A stretch of DNA of 64,000 nt from Clostridia bacterium (GCA_910575725.1 CAJTFE010000017.1:28800-92799), one strand, 5' to 3'; counted from the stretch's first letter, positions 27,930-37,136 are shown. The notes: generated from the sequence alone by a model not told the origin. Translations and numbers: made by a program.

Positions 27930-28008
27930 AAAAGTTCCTCTCGTGCGCCTTTGCAGCTTTACCTCCTATTAAAAGTCGCTGCGCGACAGCACTAAAGGGT
28001 AAAGCTGC
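27841..28008. repeat. Pair of 41-bp direct repeats around a hairpin (family B)
   Basis: Identical copies of a sequence starting ATTAAAAGTCGCTGCGCGAC lie at 27841-27881 and 27968-28008. Between them, GGTAAAGCTGC is answered by GCAGCTTTACC and AACTTTTAT by ATAAAAGTT, so the interior can fold. The pair fills the space between the lipoprotein stop (28016) and the DMT start (27805). It resembles a small mobile repeat or a duplication scar. Confidence 0.75.
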
Positions 28009-28015
28009 GGCGCTC

Positions 28016-28690
28016 CTACCCTTCGTCAAACCGCAGGGTGGACAAAATGCTCTCCTGCACTGCCCCCATTTCTTCATAGGCTTCCACAAAGCAGTCCATC
28101 TGCACCGTATACAGTTTTTCATTATATCGGAAAATATAGAGGTCGCAGGTTCGGCTGTTACTGTCTGTGCCCTCGGCATAGCTGACCCAGATAGCCGGAT
28201 ATTCGCCTTCGCCTATGGTGACCTCTTCTACCAGGCATTCTTCATTGCTGTCGACTGTGTATTGCTCTGCAAGGCTTTCCGCTGATGCGCCCTCTGACTC
28301 CGAAATTTTAACAAATACCGGCGTCTCTGAATCTGGTCCGTAGGAATCTGCATAAAAGCACAGCTCTTGTTCCGAAGCTTCCATGGTAAAGCTTTCCGGG
28401 TCGTAGGCTATGGTAAATCCTTCCATCCCCTGGATTCTGCTGTAGGCAACAGGGACTGTTTCTCCCTCCTGCATAAGAATAACCTCTTCCTCTCCCAATA
28501 CTGCACCGGGTTCGGTTCCTGTTATCACAGAGGCCTGCTGTTCTTCTGCCGGACTGTTTTCATTTCCGCTTTCTTCCGCCTGCCGTACTTCCGGGATGGA
28601 CACTTCTCCTGTATCGTCTCCTGCCCCTCCATGGCAGCCGTACAATACAGCTGCTAAGACAAAGCATGGCAGGAGCGCCCGCCTACGCAA
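28016..28690 (-). CDS. Secreted lipoprotein, unknown function
   Basis: A 224-residue protein with a signal peptide ending at the lipobox VLYGC (Cys near residue 19). A Glu/Ser/Gly-rich linker (residues 25-70) follows, then a folded domain of about 150 residues containing YDPESFTME and AIWVSYAEG. ATG 28690 overlaps the yqeY stop by eight bases, so the two are translated together. The folded part recalls small sigma-regulated lipoproteins, but I recognise no family. Confidence 0.75.
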   Translation of the reverse strand: MRRRALLPCFVLAAVLYGCHGGAGDDTGEVSIPEVRQAEESGNENSPAEEQQASVITGTEPGAVLGEEEVILMQEGETVPVAYSRIQGMEGFTIAYDPESFTMEASEQELCFYADSYGPDSETPVFVKISESEGASAESLAEQYTVDSNEECLVEEVTIGEGEYPAIWVSYAEGTDSNSRTCDLYIFRYNEKLYTVQMDCFVEAYEEMGAVQESILSTLRFDEG

Positions 28691-29129
28691 GGATCTCTCC
28701 TACTAATTTATTTACCAGGGAACCGTCAGCCTTTCCCTTTACTCGGGGCATGAGCTCCTTCATAATTTTTCCCTTGTCTTTTACAGAAGGCTCCATGATT
28801 CCCAAGGCTTCCATAACTTCCTTTATAACCGCACGGATGGCCTCCTCACTCATTTCCTCCGGAGCGAATTCGGAGAGAACGGCTAGGCGCGCCTTGCACT
28901 GGTCAATAATGTCGGTTCTGTCTGCAGGCGCTAAATCCATGGTTTCTTTGGTCTGCTTGATTTCTTTTTTGATAACCTCATACTCTTCTTCCGGGGTGAG
29001 GTCTGCCCGCTTGTCGATGGCTTTGTTTTTCAGGGCTGCCAGAAGCATGGAAAGCGTCTCCTTTCGGTCCTTTTCCTTATTTTTCATGGCTTTCATCATT
29101 TCTGCACGGATTTCGTCGATTTTGCTCAT
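28683..29129 (-). CDS. yqeY: YqeY/GatB-type protein
   Basis: A 148-residue cytoplasmic protein of the YqeY family, related to the C-terminal tRNA-binding domain of GatB. It begins SKIDEIRAEMMKAMKNKEKD and has the helical bundle typical of the family. The role is thought to be in tRNA amidation or translation but is not proven. TTAGGAG precedes the ATG. The leader carries palindromic repeat family A (29151-29266), and a lipoprotein gene overlaps its end. Confidence 0.92.
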   Translation of the reverse strand: MSKIDEIRAEMMKAMKNKEKDRKETLSMLLAALKNKAIDKRADLTPEEEYEVIKKEIKQTKETMDLAPADRTDIIDQCKARLAVLSEFAPEEMSEEAIRAVIKEVMEALGIMEPSVKDKGKIMKELMPRVKGKADGSLVNKLVGEILA

Positions 29130-29150
29130 AATTTTTTTCTCCTAATTTAA

Positions 29151-29266
29151 AGTTCCGTAATATCCCTCAAAGTACACAAGATATGAAATCAATTTCCAGC
29201 CGCAGAAAACATGCGTCTGTAAATTGATTTATGCACTTTGAGGGATATTACTGTTTCCAGTTCCGT
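29151..29266 (-). repeat. Palindromic repeat family A, copy 2, in the yqeY leader
   Basis: GTAATATCCCTCAAAGT and ACTTTGAGGGATATTAC pair perfectly over 17 bases, with an inner AAATCAATTT/AAATTGATTT stem. Compared with copy 1, the stem changes at both partners (CCTTCA/TGAAGG versus CCCTCA/TGAGGG), which keeps it paired. The repeat ends 21 bases upstream of the yqeY ATG. Confidence 0.85.
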
Positions 29267-29460
29267 CTTTTTAAGAACTCTTTCTATTCTAATCACTTTT
29301 TTTAAAGATTTCAAGGTTTTCGAGCAAATTTGCCGCAGCCGCTGCAAACACATGAAGGAATACATTTTGAATACTGCTTAAATCTATGCTATATTCCATC
29401 CAAATAGGACTTCTGGTTAAACACATTCATGTGTTATGGTGTCTTAAAAATTGAATAGGC

Positions 29461-29489
29461 TTTACACTTTTCACTTAATCCGCTATAAT
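29461..29489 (+). promoter_or_regulatory. Promoter of the 59-residue gene
   Basis: TTTACA (29461-29466), a 17-base spacer and TATAAT (29484-29489). The -10 is perfect and the spacing ideal. Confidence 0.8.
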
Positions 29490-29533
29490 AAGGTTGTAGC
29501 AATAAAAATCAGCAATTCAAAGGCGGTGAAAGG

Positions 29534-29713
29534 ATGCTGCAAGAAGTGACTGAAAAAGAACTTATTACAGTAACCATTGACAAGTATACAGATTTGCAGC
29601 GTATAAAAAAAGCAAATGGTAACACTGAAAATTCTGAACTTGATTATCAAATTAGGATTGTTACCGCTAAGTTATCCAGCATGGGCGTAAATGTTGAGGA
29701 TCTGACACTTTAA
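29534..29713 (+). CDS. Small 59-residue protein, unknown
   Basis: ATG 29534 lies after GGCGGTGAAAGG. The protein starts MLQEVTEKELITVTID and is charged, without membrane segments or a Cys motif. It is framed by its own near-consensus promoter and an intrinsic terminator, so it forms a complete one-gene transcript of about 300 bases. No family was recognised. A dual-function small RNA is an alternative reading. Confidence 0.6.
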   Translation: MLQEVTEKELITVTIDKYTDLQRIKKANGNTENSELDYQIRIVTAKLSSMGVNVEDLTL

Positions 29714-29747
29714 TAAGCAGAATTTTATAAATACCACACAAATCAAG

Positions 29748-29788
29748 GTGTAAAGTCCATTGAAAGTTCAAGGGCTTTACACTTTTTT
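29748..29788 (+). terminator. Intrinsic terminator of the 59-residue gene
   Basis: GTGTAAAG (29748-29755) pairs with CTTTACAC (29775-29782); an inner TTGAA/TTCAA pair extends it. TTTTTT follows. Confidence 0.85.
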
Positions 29789-30040
29789 CGTTTTAAGGTT
29801 CTCGTATTTCGCTTTTAATATAAATAGGCATTTACCCAGGTAAATTTACCGCACCCCCTTGCTTTTTCCCCAATAAAAAGGTATTCTATAATTGTATTTC
29901 ATACAGATACATTTATCGTATTTTGTATTCGTACAAAAGACACTTCTCCTTTCGGGACGGACAAGATATGCTTGCTTTCCACCGCTTATTTTGTACTGGA
30001 AAAGGGGGCGCAAAAAATTTTTCTTATGGAGGGATGTATC
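29789..30040 (+). other. Leader region of the serine operon
   Basis: About 250 A/T-rich bases before the transporter gene. No gene with a ribosome site was found. Promoter candidates are present but not distinctive. A long in-frame N-terminal extension of the transporter is possible here but lacks support. Confidence 0.35.
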
Positions 30041-31240
30041 ATGGAAAAGAAAAAACTGGGCCTTGTGCCAAAGCTCATCATCGCCATTATTCTTGGTATT
30101 TTGTTTGGGCAGTTCCTGCCGGAAAGCATCTGCCGGGTAGTTGTGACTGCCTCCGGTCTGTTCAGTACCTTTTTGAAATTTATTATTCCGCTGATGATTG
30201 TCGCCTATGTGACCATGGGAATTGCGGATCTGAGCCAGGGGGCCGGAAAGCTGCTTATCATTACCGTCGGCCTTGCCTACGGCTCCACCCTTATCGCCGG
30301 AACCTGCTCTTATCTGGTTGCAAGCGGATTGTTCCCAAGCTTTATGAGCCCGGAGGCCATGGAGCAGATTGCGGCAACGGCTGACAATTCCTTAAGCTCC
30401 TATTTCAGCATTCAGCTTCAGCCCCTGCTGGACACCCTGTCCGCAGTCGCCCTCGCCTTTGTCCTCGGCCTGTGCCTGTCCTCCATGAGGGGTAAGGAGA
30501 TGGGAAACAGCCTTTACAACGGCATGAAGGATTTTTCCAGTGTCATTGACAAGGTGCTCCACACGGTTATTATTCCCCTGCTGCCCCTTTATATCTGCGG
30601 AACCTTTACCGATATGACCAAGTCAGGAAAAACCTTTGCAATCTTAAGTATTTTATGGAAGGTGTTCCTGGTGGTGATCCTTATGCACCTTATCTGCATC
30701 ACCATTCAGTTCATCATTGCCGGAACCGTCAGCAAGAAAAATCCGGTTGTCCTCATCAAAAACCAGATTCCCGGCTATACCACCGCACTGGGCACCCAGT
30801 CCTCTGCGGCTACGATTCCCGTCAACCTGGAATGCGCCAAAAATGACGGCGTGTCCGAGCAGATCCGCAATTTCGTGGTTCCTTTGTGCGCCAATATCCA
30901 TATGGCAGGCTCTATGATTACCATAACAGCCTGCGCCACGGCCGTCTGCCTGATGAATCAGCTTCCCATCAGCCTTGGGACGGTGATTCCCTTTATTATG
31001 ACACTGGGAATCGCTATGGTGGCTTCTCCCGGCGCTCCGGGCGGATCGATTATGACGGCCCTGCCATTTCTCTATATGATTTTCGGTGCGGAGGCAGGCA
31101 ACCCGGACGGGCCTATCTGCGCCATTATGGTGGCCCTCTATATCACCCAGGACTCCTTTGGAACTGCTTGTAATGTATCCGGGGACAACGCCATCGGTAT
31201 CATTGTAAATACCATTTATGAAAAATGGATTAAGAAATAA
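30041..31240 (+). CDS. Dicarboxylate/amino acid:cation symporter, probable serine uptake
   Basis: A 399-residue DAACS (SLC1-type) membrane protein starting at ATG 30041 after GGAGGG at eight bases. It contains TQSSAATIPVNLE and NIHMAGSMITIT, the substrate-binding half, and a hairpin-loop region (ASPGAPGG). The next two genes encode L-serine dehydratase, with a gap of 17 bases, so the transporter probably imports serine or threonine with Na+, as SstT does. The substrate is inferred from neighbours. Confidence 0.88.
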   Translation: MEKKKLGLVPKLIIAIILGILFGQFLPESICRVVVTASGLFSTFLKFIIPLMIVAYVTMGIADLSQGAGKLLIITVGLAYGSTLIAGTCSYLVASGLFPSFMSPEAMEQIAATADNSLSSYFSIQLQPLLDTLSAVALAFVLGLCLSSMRGKEMGNSLYNGMKDFSSVIDKVLHTVIIPLLPLYICGTFTDMTKSGKTFAILSILWKVFLVVILMHLICITIQFIIAGTVSKKNPVVLIKNQIPGYTTALGTQSSAATIPVNLECAKNDGVSEQIRNFVVPLCANIHMAGSMITITACATAVCLMNQLPISLGTVIPFIMTLGIAMVASPGAPGGSIMTALPFLYMIFGAEAGNPDGPICAIMVALYITQDSFGTACNVSGDNAIGIIVNTIYEKWIKK

Positions 31241-31257
31241 AAAAGAGGAAAAATAAT

Positions 31258-31917
31258 ATGAACGTATTTGACATTATAGGCCCTGTTATGATTGGCCCTT
31301 CCAGCTCCCATACGGCCGGAGCCGTGCGCCTGGGGCGTGTGGCCTGGAAGATACTGGAGGAAAAGGCCGTCTGGGCCGATATCCGTCTGTCCGGCTCCTT
31401 TGCACAGACCTATCGGGGACACGGCACGGACAAGGCGCTGATTGCCGGGATTATGGGAATGCATTCTTATGACGAGCGCATCCGCCGTTCTTTAACCCTT
31501 GCAGATGAGGAAGGGCTTTCTTATTCCTTTAGGGCGGAGGATATTCCCGGCGCCCATCCCAACACAGCCCGGATTCATCTGAAAGGCGGGCATGGAGCCG
31601 AGTGTGTGGTACAGGGAGCCAGCATCGGCGGCGGCAATATTCTGGTTACGGAAATCAACGGAATGGAGGTTTCCTTTACCGGCCAGTATAACACGCTGAT
31701 GGTGCTTCACTATGACAGGCCGGGAACCATTGCGGCTGTGACAAATTTTATGGCTTATTCGGGAACCAATATCGGCAACTTCCGTCTGACCAGGCCGAAA
31801 AAAGGCGGCGAGGCAGTTATGACCATTGAAGTAGACGGGGATGTGGAGGAAACCTTGATTCAAAGCCTGCGTATTCTTCCCAATATTATCAACGTCATTT
31901 TGATTCGGGCAATTTAA
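31258..31917 (+). CDS. sdaAB: L-serine dehydratase, beta subunit
   Basis: A 219-residue beta subunit of the iron-sulfur L-serine deaminase. It begins VFDIIGPVMIGPSSSHTAGA, the SDH beta signature, and ends with an ACT domain (residues 147-219, LMVLHYDRPGTIAAV) that may sense serine. The alpha gene follows after 44 bases. Together they convert L-serine to pyruvate and ammonia in the cytoplasm. Confidence 0.95.
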   Translation: MNVFDIIGPVMIGPSSSHTAGAVRLGRVAWKILEEKAVWADIRLSGSFAQTYRGHGTDKALIAGIMGMHSYDERIRRSLTLADEEGLSYSFRAEDIPGAHPNTARIHLKGGHGAECVVQGASIGGGNILVTEINGMEVSFTGQYNTLMVLHYDRPGTIAAVTNFMAYSGTNIGNFRLTRPKKGGEAVMTIEVDGDVEETLIQSLRILPNIINVILIRAI

Positions 31918-31961
31918 CGATACCATGGAGCTTATTTGTTTATAAGCTAAGGAGTAAATAT

Positions 31962-32840
31962 ATGTTGAACTATGATTCCATTGCGGCTATCTGCGAGGCC
32001 GCAGAACAGAAGCAAATAACCATTTCCGCTCTGGCGCTCTCCGACCAGGCGGAGCAGATGGAGATCCCTGAGGAAGATCTCTATGAACGTATGAAGGAAA
32101 GCCTTCATGTCATGCAGGAGGCCGTAAAGGAGGGGAAGAATCCAAAGCTTCGCTCCACCTCCGGCCTTACCGGAGGCGACGGGGCAAAGATGGAAGCTTA
32201 CGCCGGTACAGGAGGAATTACGGGGAACTTTTTGAATCACGCAATAGCCCGGGCCATTGCTGTGTCAGAATATAATGCGGCTATGGGAAAGATTGTGGCC
32301 TCTCCCACCGCCGGTTCCTGCGGTATCCTGCCCGGCACCGTAGTTTCCATGCTGGAGGAAGGACGCTGCGATGAGCACGCTGCTGTGATGGCGCTTTTTA
32401 CAGCCGGAGCTATCGGAATGGTGATTGCTCACAATGCTTCCATTGCCGGCGCCCAGGGCGGATGCCAGGCGGAATGCGGCTCGGCCTCTGCAATGGCCGC
32501 CGCTGCTTTGGTGGAGCTCTCCGGCGGAACGCCCGGGCAGGCTGCCCATGCCTGTGCTATGGCTATTAAAAATCAGCTTGGCCTGGTATGTGATCCGGTA
32601 GCCGGGCTTGTGGAGATTCCCTGTATTAAGCGGAACGTATCCGGGATTGCTATCGCCTTTACCTCCGCAGAGATGGCTCTTGCAGGCATAGAGAGCAAGA
32701 TTCCGGTGGACGAATGTGTGCTTGCCATGCGCCAGGTGGGGGATATGCTTCCCTGTTCCTTGAAGGAAACCTCCCAGGCCGGCCTGGCTGCAACGCCTAC
32801 AGGGCTTCGGCTGAAAAAGCAGGTATTTGGGGAGAATTAA
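31962..32840 (+). CDS. sdaAA: L-serine dehydratase, alpha subunit (iron-sulfur)
   Basis: A 292-residue catalytic subunit. Cysteines that bind the [4Fe-4S] cluster are visible in PTAGSCGILPG, VCDPVAG and EIPCIKRN. The N-terminus carries the SDH alpha leader, and the length is usual for the two-subunit form of Clostridia. A terminator follows 11 bases after the stop, closing the serine operon. Oxygen sensitivity is expected of this class. Confidence 0.95.
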   Translation: MLNYDSIAAICEAAEQKQITISALALSDQAEQMEIPEEDLYERMKESLHVMQEAVKEGKNPKLRSTSGLTGGDGAKMEAYAGTGGITGNFLNHAIARAIAVSEYNAAMGKIVASPTAGSCGILPGTVVSMLEEGRCDEHAAVMALFTAGAIGMVIAHNASIAGAQGGCQAECGSASAMAAAALVELSGGTPGQAAHACAMAIKNQLGLVCDPVAGLVEIPCIKRNVSGIAIAFTSAEMALAGIESKIPVDECVLAMRQVGDMLPCSLKETSQAGLAATPTGLRLKKQVFGEN

Positions 32841-32851
32841 ACAGTACGCAA

Positions 32852-32893
32852 AGAGAGGGCAGCCAGAAAAATCATGTTCCGGCTGCCCTCTCT
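32852..32893. terminator. Bidirectional intrinsic terminator
   Basis: AGAGAGGGCAGCC and GGCTGCCCTCTCT form a 13-bp perfect stem between two convergent genes. T or A runs flank both sides, so it could serve sdaAA and licT alike. Confidence 0.85.
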
Positions 32894-32978
32894 TTATCAA
32901 ATCACACAATTATTTACTCCTGCCAGTTCGCCATATGTTGGACATACCCTCAGTGAACAAGGGGACACTCTCCCCCCT

Positions 32979-33809
32979 CTACATAATGATCCTGGAAATA
33001 TGAATGGTTAAGTATAGCAATTCCTCCCGTGAGATATCCACCTCTAAAGAACCTTTGATGTAATTGCCGATCTTGTTTGCACAGCTATAACTCTCCGGCG
33101 ACTGGACAACAATCTGCTCAAATATGGCCAGATCATTGCCGGAAAGCATTTTATGTTCCAAGACACGCTGCAGAAAAAACTGGATGTGTGTGACAAAACG
33201 GGAATAGTGGATGGAGTCAGTTTTGATTTTCCCGGGAAAAGTAAAGCACACAATATTTGAGATATCTTTTAGCATCCGTACTGCCAGCATGGTGCGTTCC
33301 ATATCAGGATTTTCCGTCTGGGCATTGACCAAATGGAACGCAATATTGCCTGCCTCCTCCTCCGGTAATTCGACGCCAAGCTTTTGATTTAAATAATGAA
33401 TCATCTTCATTCCCAGTGAAAATTCCTTTTGGTAAAACTGACGAACCTCCCACAAAAGCCGATTTTGCAGTACAACATGTTTTTCCAAGCGTTCCAGTGC
33501 AAAAACCAGGTGGTCAAACAGGGTAATAAAAACCTGCTCACTAATTGTTCCCGGCATCGCCTCGTCAGCCAGGCTGATAGCCAGATGAATGGCCTCGGCA
33601 TAGGACTCTGGTACATTTTCCAGCATCTGTTCCCAATCGCGGACGGCTTTTTTATCCTTTAAGAGAAAAACTTTTTGGATATTTCCGCCTTTCAACTCTT
33701 TTCCGGCTTCATTGCAAAAACGCAGACCTTTTCCCATAACAATCTGCTCCCGGCCATTCTCATCTTCTACCAGCAAATAGTTATTGTTCAGTATTTTCAG
33801 TACCCTCAT
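32979..33809 (-). CDS. licT: LicT/BglG-type transcription antiterminator
   Basis: A 276-residue RNA-binding antiterminator. Residues 1-55 are the CAT RNA-binding domain (MRVLKILNNNYLLVEDENG); two PRD domains follow, with phospho-acceptor histidines expected near HLAISLADEAMPG and HYSRFV/HISRII. Phosphorylated by PTS components, it binds the RAT hairpin at 37216-37243 and allows transcription of bglP-bglA. It is the last gene of that operon. Confidence 0.93.
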   Translation of the reverse strand: MRVLKILNNNYLLVEDENGREQIVMGKGLRFCNEAGKELKGGNIQKVFLLKDKKAVRDWEQMLENVPESYAEAIHLAISLADEAMPGTISEQVFITLFDHLVFALERLEKHVVLQNRLLWEVRQFYQKEFSLGMKMIHYLNQKLGVELPEEEAGNIAFHLVNAQTENPDMERTMLAVRMLKDISNIVCFTFPGKIKTDSIHYSRFVTHIQFFLQRVLEHKMLSGNDLAIFEQIVVQSPESYSCANKIGNYIKGSLEVDISREELLYLTIHISRIIM

Positions 33810-33839
33810 GACACAACCCTCTTTTATTTTATTCCTATT

Positions 33840-35249
33840 CTACAAGGAATTTCCGTTTTCTTCAATAATCTTTTGATACCAAAAGAAGCTGTCCTTCTTA
33901 ATTCGTTTCATCTCTTTTAGGTCAAACTCATCGCGATCCACATAAATGAAGCCATATCTCTTTTGATAACCTTGATGGGTACTGACCACGTCAAGAGCCG
34001 CCCATGGGCAATAGCCAAGCATCTCGACCCCATCCGTAATTGCCAGACGCATTGCATGGAGATGCCGGCGGATAAATTCAATTCGATAATCATCATGGAT
34101 CTGCCCGTTTTCCAGCCGATCAGGCGCTCCGATCCCGTTTTCTGTAATCAGGATAGGAAGACGATACCGCTCGTATACTTTTCGAAGAGTATACCGGAAG
34201 CCTTCCGGATCAATCACCCATCCGTATTTTGTCTTGGAAACAAAAGGATTTTCTGCAGCGCGGTAAACTCCTTCTTCACCCAGCATGATCTGTTGATCTC
34301 CGGCTCTTGCGGACACATCGGTACTGTCTCCTCTGCTTGCGGCAATGGTTGCCGTGGAATAATAATTCATTGCAATAAAATCAGGATCTGCACCCATAAG
34401 AATCTCACGATCTCCTGGTGCAATTTCCGGCTCCATCTCCCGATGTACCAGATAGCTCCAAGCCAGTGGATGATACCAGCCGAATACCGGAACATCTACA
34501 AAATTCCAGCAGCGGAGAACCTCCCAATTATGGGCTGCAATGGAATCGCTGGGATTGCAGGTTTCCGGATACATTGCCGTTAGATTCAGCGCCGGGCCAA
34601 TCTTCCCCCTTGGACAAAGCTTGTGGCACAGCTTCATGGCCTTCGCCTGTGCCAGCATCAGATGATGATTTTGCTGGTATAACTCTTTTTTGGAAGGAAG
34701 TGTCCCACCTTTTGGCAGGCCGATAGCTCCCGGATGCAGAATCATTGTATTTTGTTCGTTAATCGTAAGCCAATACGTCACATCATTTCCAAAATGGGTA
34801 AACAGCACTTTTGCGTAAGCTTCAAAAGCATCAATGGTCTCCCGGCTGCTCCAACCGCCTTTTTCCTCCAGGCAATAAGGCAAATCAAAATGATACATCG
34901 TGACAATAGGCTCTATGTGATATCTGCGGCATTCTTGGATTACATCCCGGTAATGAGCAATTCCGGCAGGATTTATCTCCCCTGTCCCATCGGGAATAAT
35001 CCGTGTCCAGGCAATGGAAAACCGATAGGCCTTCAGTCCCATTTCTGCAAATAGCCGGATATCTTCTTTATATCTGTGATAATGATCACTTGCTGTCTTA
35101 AAATCTGCATATTCTTTTGGATGCTCATACATATCTATGATAGACGTGCTCTTTCCATCCTCATTCCAGGCCCCCTCTGCCTGATAGGCAGAAGAGGATG
35201 CTCCCCAGAGAAAATGATCCGGAAAATCATTTAATTTAGAATAATGCAT
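33840..35249 (-). CDS. bglA: 6-phospho-beta-glucosidase (GH1)
   Basis: A 469-residue glycoside hydrolase family 1 enzyme that cleaves phosphorylated beta-glucosides such as cellobiose-6-phosphate or salicin-6-phosphate. The acid/base Glu is in LTINEQN and the nucleophile Glu in LITENGIG. ATG 35249 is chosen because GAAAGGAG lies seven bases upstream. It lies between bglP and licT, so the imported substrate is hydrolysed in the cytoplasm. Confidence 0.94.
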   Translation of the reverse strand: MHYSKLNDFPDHFLWGASSSAYQAEGAWNEDGKSTSIIDMYEHPKEYADFKTASDHYHRYKEDIRLFAEMGLKAYRFSIAWTRIIPDGTGEINPAGIAHYRDVIQECRRYHIEPIVTMYHFDLPYCLEEKGGWSSRETIDAFEAYAKVLFTHFGNDVTYWLTINEQNTMILHPGAIGLPKGGTLPSKKELYQQNHHLMLAQAKAMKLCHKLCPRGKIGPALNLTAMYPETCNPSDSIAAHNWEVLRCWNFVDVPVFGWYHPLAWSYLVHREMEPEIAPGDREILMGADPDFIAMNYYSTATIAASRGDSTDVSARAGDQQIMLGEEGVYRAAENPFVSKTKYGWVIDPEGFRYTLRKVYERYRLPILITENGIGAPDRLENGQIHDDYRIEFIRRHLHAMRLAITDGVEMLGYCPWAALDVVSTHQGYQKRYGFIYVDRDEFDLKEMKRIKKDSFFWYQKIIEENGNSL

Positions 35250-35270
35250 ATTCAAACTCCTTTCGTGCAG

Positions 35271-37136
35271 TTACCGGACGGTTAAGAGGACATCACCAGC
35301 CTTCACATTGCCGCTGGCATCTGTATGAATCGAATGAAACTCTGCTGTATTTGTAATCAGAACTGGAGTTACTGTGTCATATCCCACCTTCTGAATCATC
35401 TCCTGATCGAAGGAAACCAGCAAATCTCCTTTTCTAATTTTCTGCCCTGACTCCACATGCGCGGTAAAATACTTTCCCTCCAGATTTACCGTGTCAATTC
35501 CAATATGGATTAACAACTCTACCCCGTCTTCGCTGAGCAGTCCAATGGCATGTTTGGTGTCAAATACAGTTGAGACCGTACCATTTACCGGTGCATAGAC
35601 TTTTCCTTCCGACGGAATAATCGCAGCCCCATCCCCAAGAATTTTCTGTGAAAATACGGCATCGTTTACCTCTGAAAGCGGAATGCATATCCCACTGACA
35701 GGCGCAGACACGGCTACAGCCTTGGAACCTGGTTTTTCGGACGGCTTCGTTTCTTTTTTTGCTTGACCCGGATCTGCCGGCTCATCAAATCCCAGAACCC
35801 ATGCTGCCGCAAAGGCTGCCGCAAAAGAAATAATGCAGGTAATGACTGCGTGTACAATATTCATTGGATTTGCGCCAATGAAAGCCGGAAGCGCTGCAAG
35901 GCCCGGAGAGACGAATGCGTAGCGCACCAATCCGGAAATACCTGCATAGATGCCGCCGATACCGCCGCCAATCATGGAAGCAATGAGCGGCTTCTTTAAG
36001 CGAAGCAAAACACCATAGAGACATGGCTCGGTAATACCCATAACCGCAGTAAAGCCTGAAGAGCTTGCCAGCTGTTTTAACTGACTATTCTTTGTTTTTA
36101 ATGCGACTGCAAGGGTTGCGCCGCCCTGTGCAATGTTGGATGCCAGCATACCTGGCCCATTGACGATCTCATAACCTAGAGAAGAGATCTGAACGGTAGC
36201 AATGGGGGTCATGGCCCAGGCAGTACCCGTCAGTACCAGGAACGGCTGTAATGCACCCATCAGCATGGGAAGAAGCCAGCTTGCTTTTGCATTAATGATA
36301 TTGGCGCCGGCTTCAATCACCGAATTCAGGAAGCTTCCAAGCGGGCCTACAATCACAAGTGCAATCGGAACCGAGATAAATAAAATAATCAGCGGTTTCA
36401 GGAAAAACTTGATAATGGATGGCGTATACTTCTCCGCAAATTTTTCCACATATGACATCAGCCATACACTCAATATAATCGGAATTACAGAATAGGAATA
36501 ATCTACCAGATGTACTGGAATGTAAAAAAAGTCAACTCCTTCGCCGGCAGAAACCATGCCCAACCATGTAGGATGAAGGAGGGCACATGCCAGTGTCATT
36601 GCAAGAACCGGGTTGCATTCAAATTTAATTGCCGCACCGTATGCAAGAAGTACCGGCATGAAATAGAATGCTGCATCAGAAATCAGATTTAAAACTGCAT
36701 AGGTAGAACTGCTGTCATCCAGGCCGCAAAGCACAAGGATCGACAATACAGCCTTGATCATACCGCCTCCAATAAGAGCCGGGATGACAGGTGTGAATGT
36801 AGTTGAAATCGCACTGATGATATTCGTAATGATTCCAGTTTTTGCTTTTTCATCATCGGAAGAGGATCCGGAAGAGGACTTGGCTGCAGTCCCACCCATT
36901 TCATTGATGAGTACCCGATAGGTAACCGGCACATCATTTCCCACAACTACCTGGAACTGCCCTCCCTTTTCTACCACGCTGATAACGCCAAGGGTATTTT
37001 CGATTGCAGCTTTGTCAACCTTGCTTCGGTCACAGAACTCAAAACGAAGCCTGGTTGCGCAATGAGTCAGTTTGCTGATATTATCCACTCCGCCTACTAA
37101 CGGGAGTAAATCATATCCTAATTTTTTGTAATCCAT
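35271..37136 (-). CDS. bglP: PTS beta-glucoside transporter, EIIBCA
   Basis: A 621-residue three-domain permease. EIIB is at residues 1-90, with the phospho-Cys in THCATRLRF. EIIC spans about 105-455 with several membrane helices. EIIA lies at 480-621, with the His in LLIHIGIDTVNL. It imports and phosphorylates aryl-beta-glucosides. The operon's RAT-terminator sits 35-107 bases upstream, so expression depends on LicT. Confidence 0.95.
   Translation of the reverse strand: MDYKKLGYDLLPLVGGVDNISKLTHCATRLRFEFCDRSKVDKAAIENTLGVISVVEKGGQFQVVVGNDVPVTYRVLINEMGGTAAKSSSGSSSDDEKAKTGIITNIISAISTTFTPVIPALIGGGMIKAVLSILVLCGLDDSSSTYAVLNLISDAAFYFMPVLLAYGAAIKFECNPVLAMTLACALLHPTWLGMVSAGEGVDFFYIPVHLVDYSYSVIPIILSVWLMSYVEKFAEKYTPSIIKFFLKPLIILFISVPIALVIVGPLGSFLNSVIEAGANIINAKASWLLPMLMGALQPFLVLTGTAWAMTPIATVQISSLGYEIVNGPGMLASNIAQGGATLAVALKTKNSQLKQLASSSGFTAVMGITEPCLYGVLLRLKKPLIASMIGGGIGGIYAGISGLVRYAFVSPGLAALPAFIGANPMNIVHAVITCIISFAAAFAAAWVLGFDEPADPGQAKKETKPSEKPGSKAVAVSAPVSGICIPLSEVNDAVFSQKILGDGAAIIPSEGKVYAPVNGTVSTVFDTKHAIGLLSEDGVELLIHIGIDTVNLEGKYFTAHVESGQKIRKGDLLVSFDQEMIQKVGYDTVTPVLITNTAEFHSIHTDASGNVKAGDVLLTVR

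Noticed and set aside
27910..28179. Minus-strand frame overlapping the lipoprotein gene
   Set aside because: It shadows the lipoprotein gene and includes the translated direct repeat.
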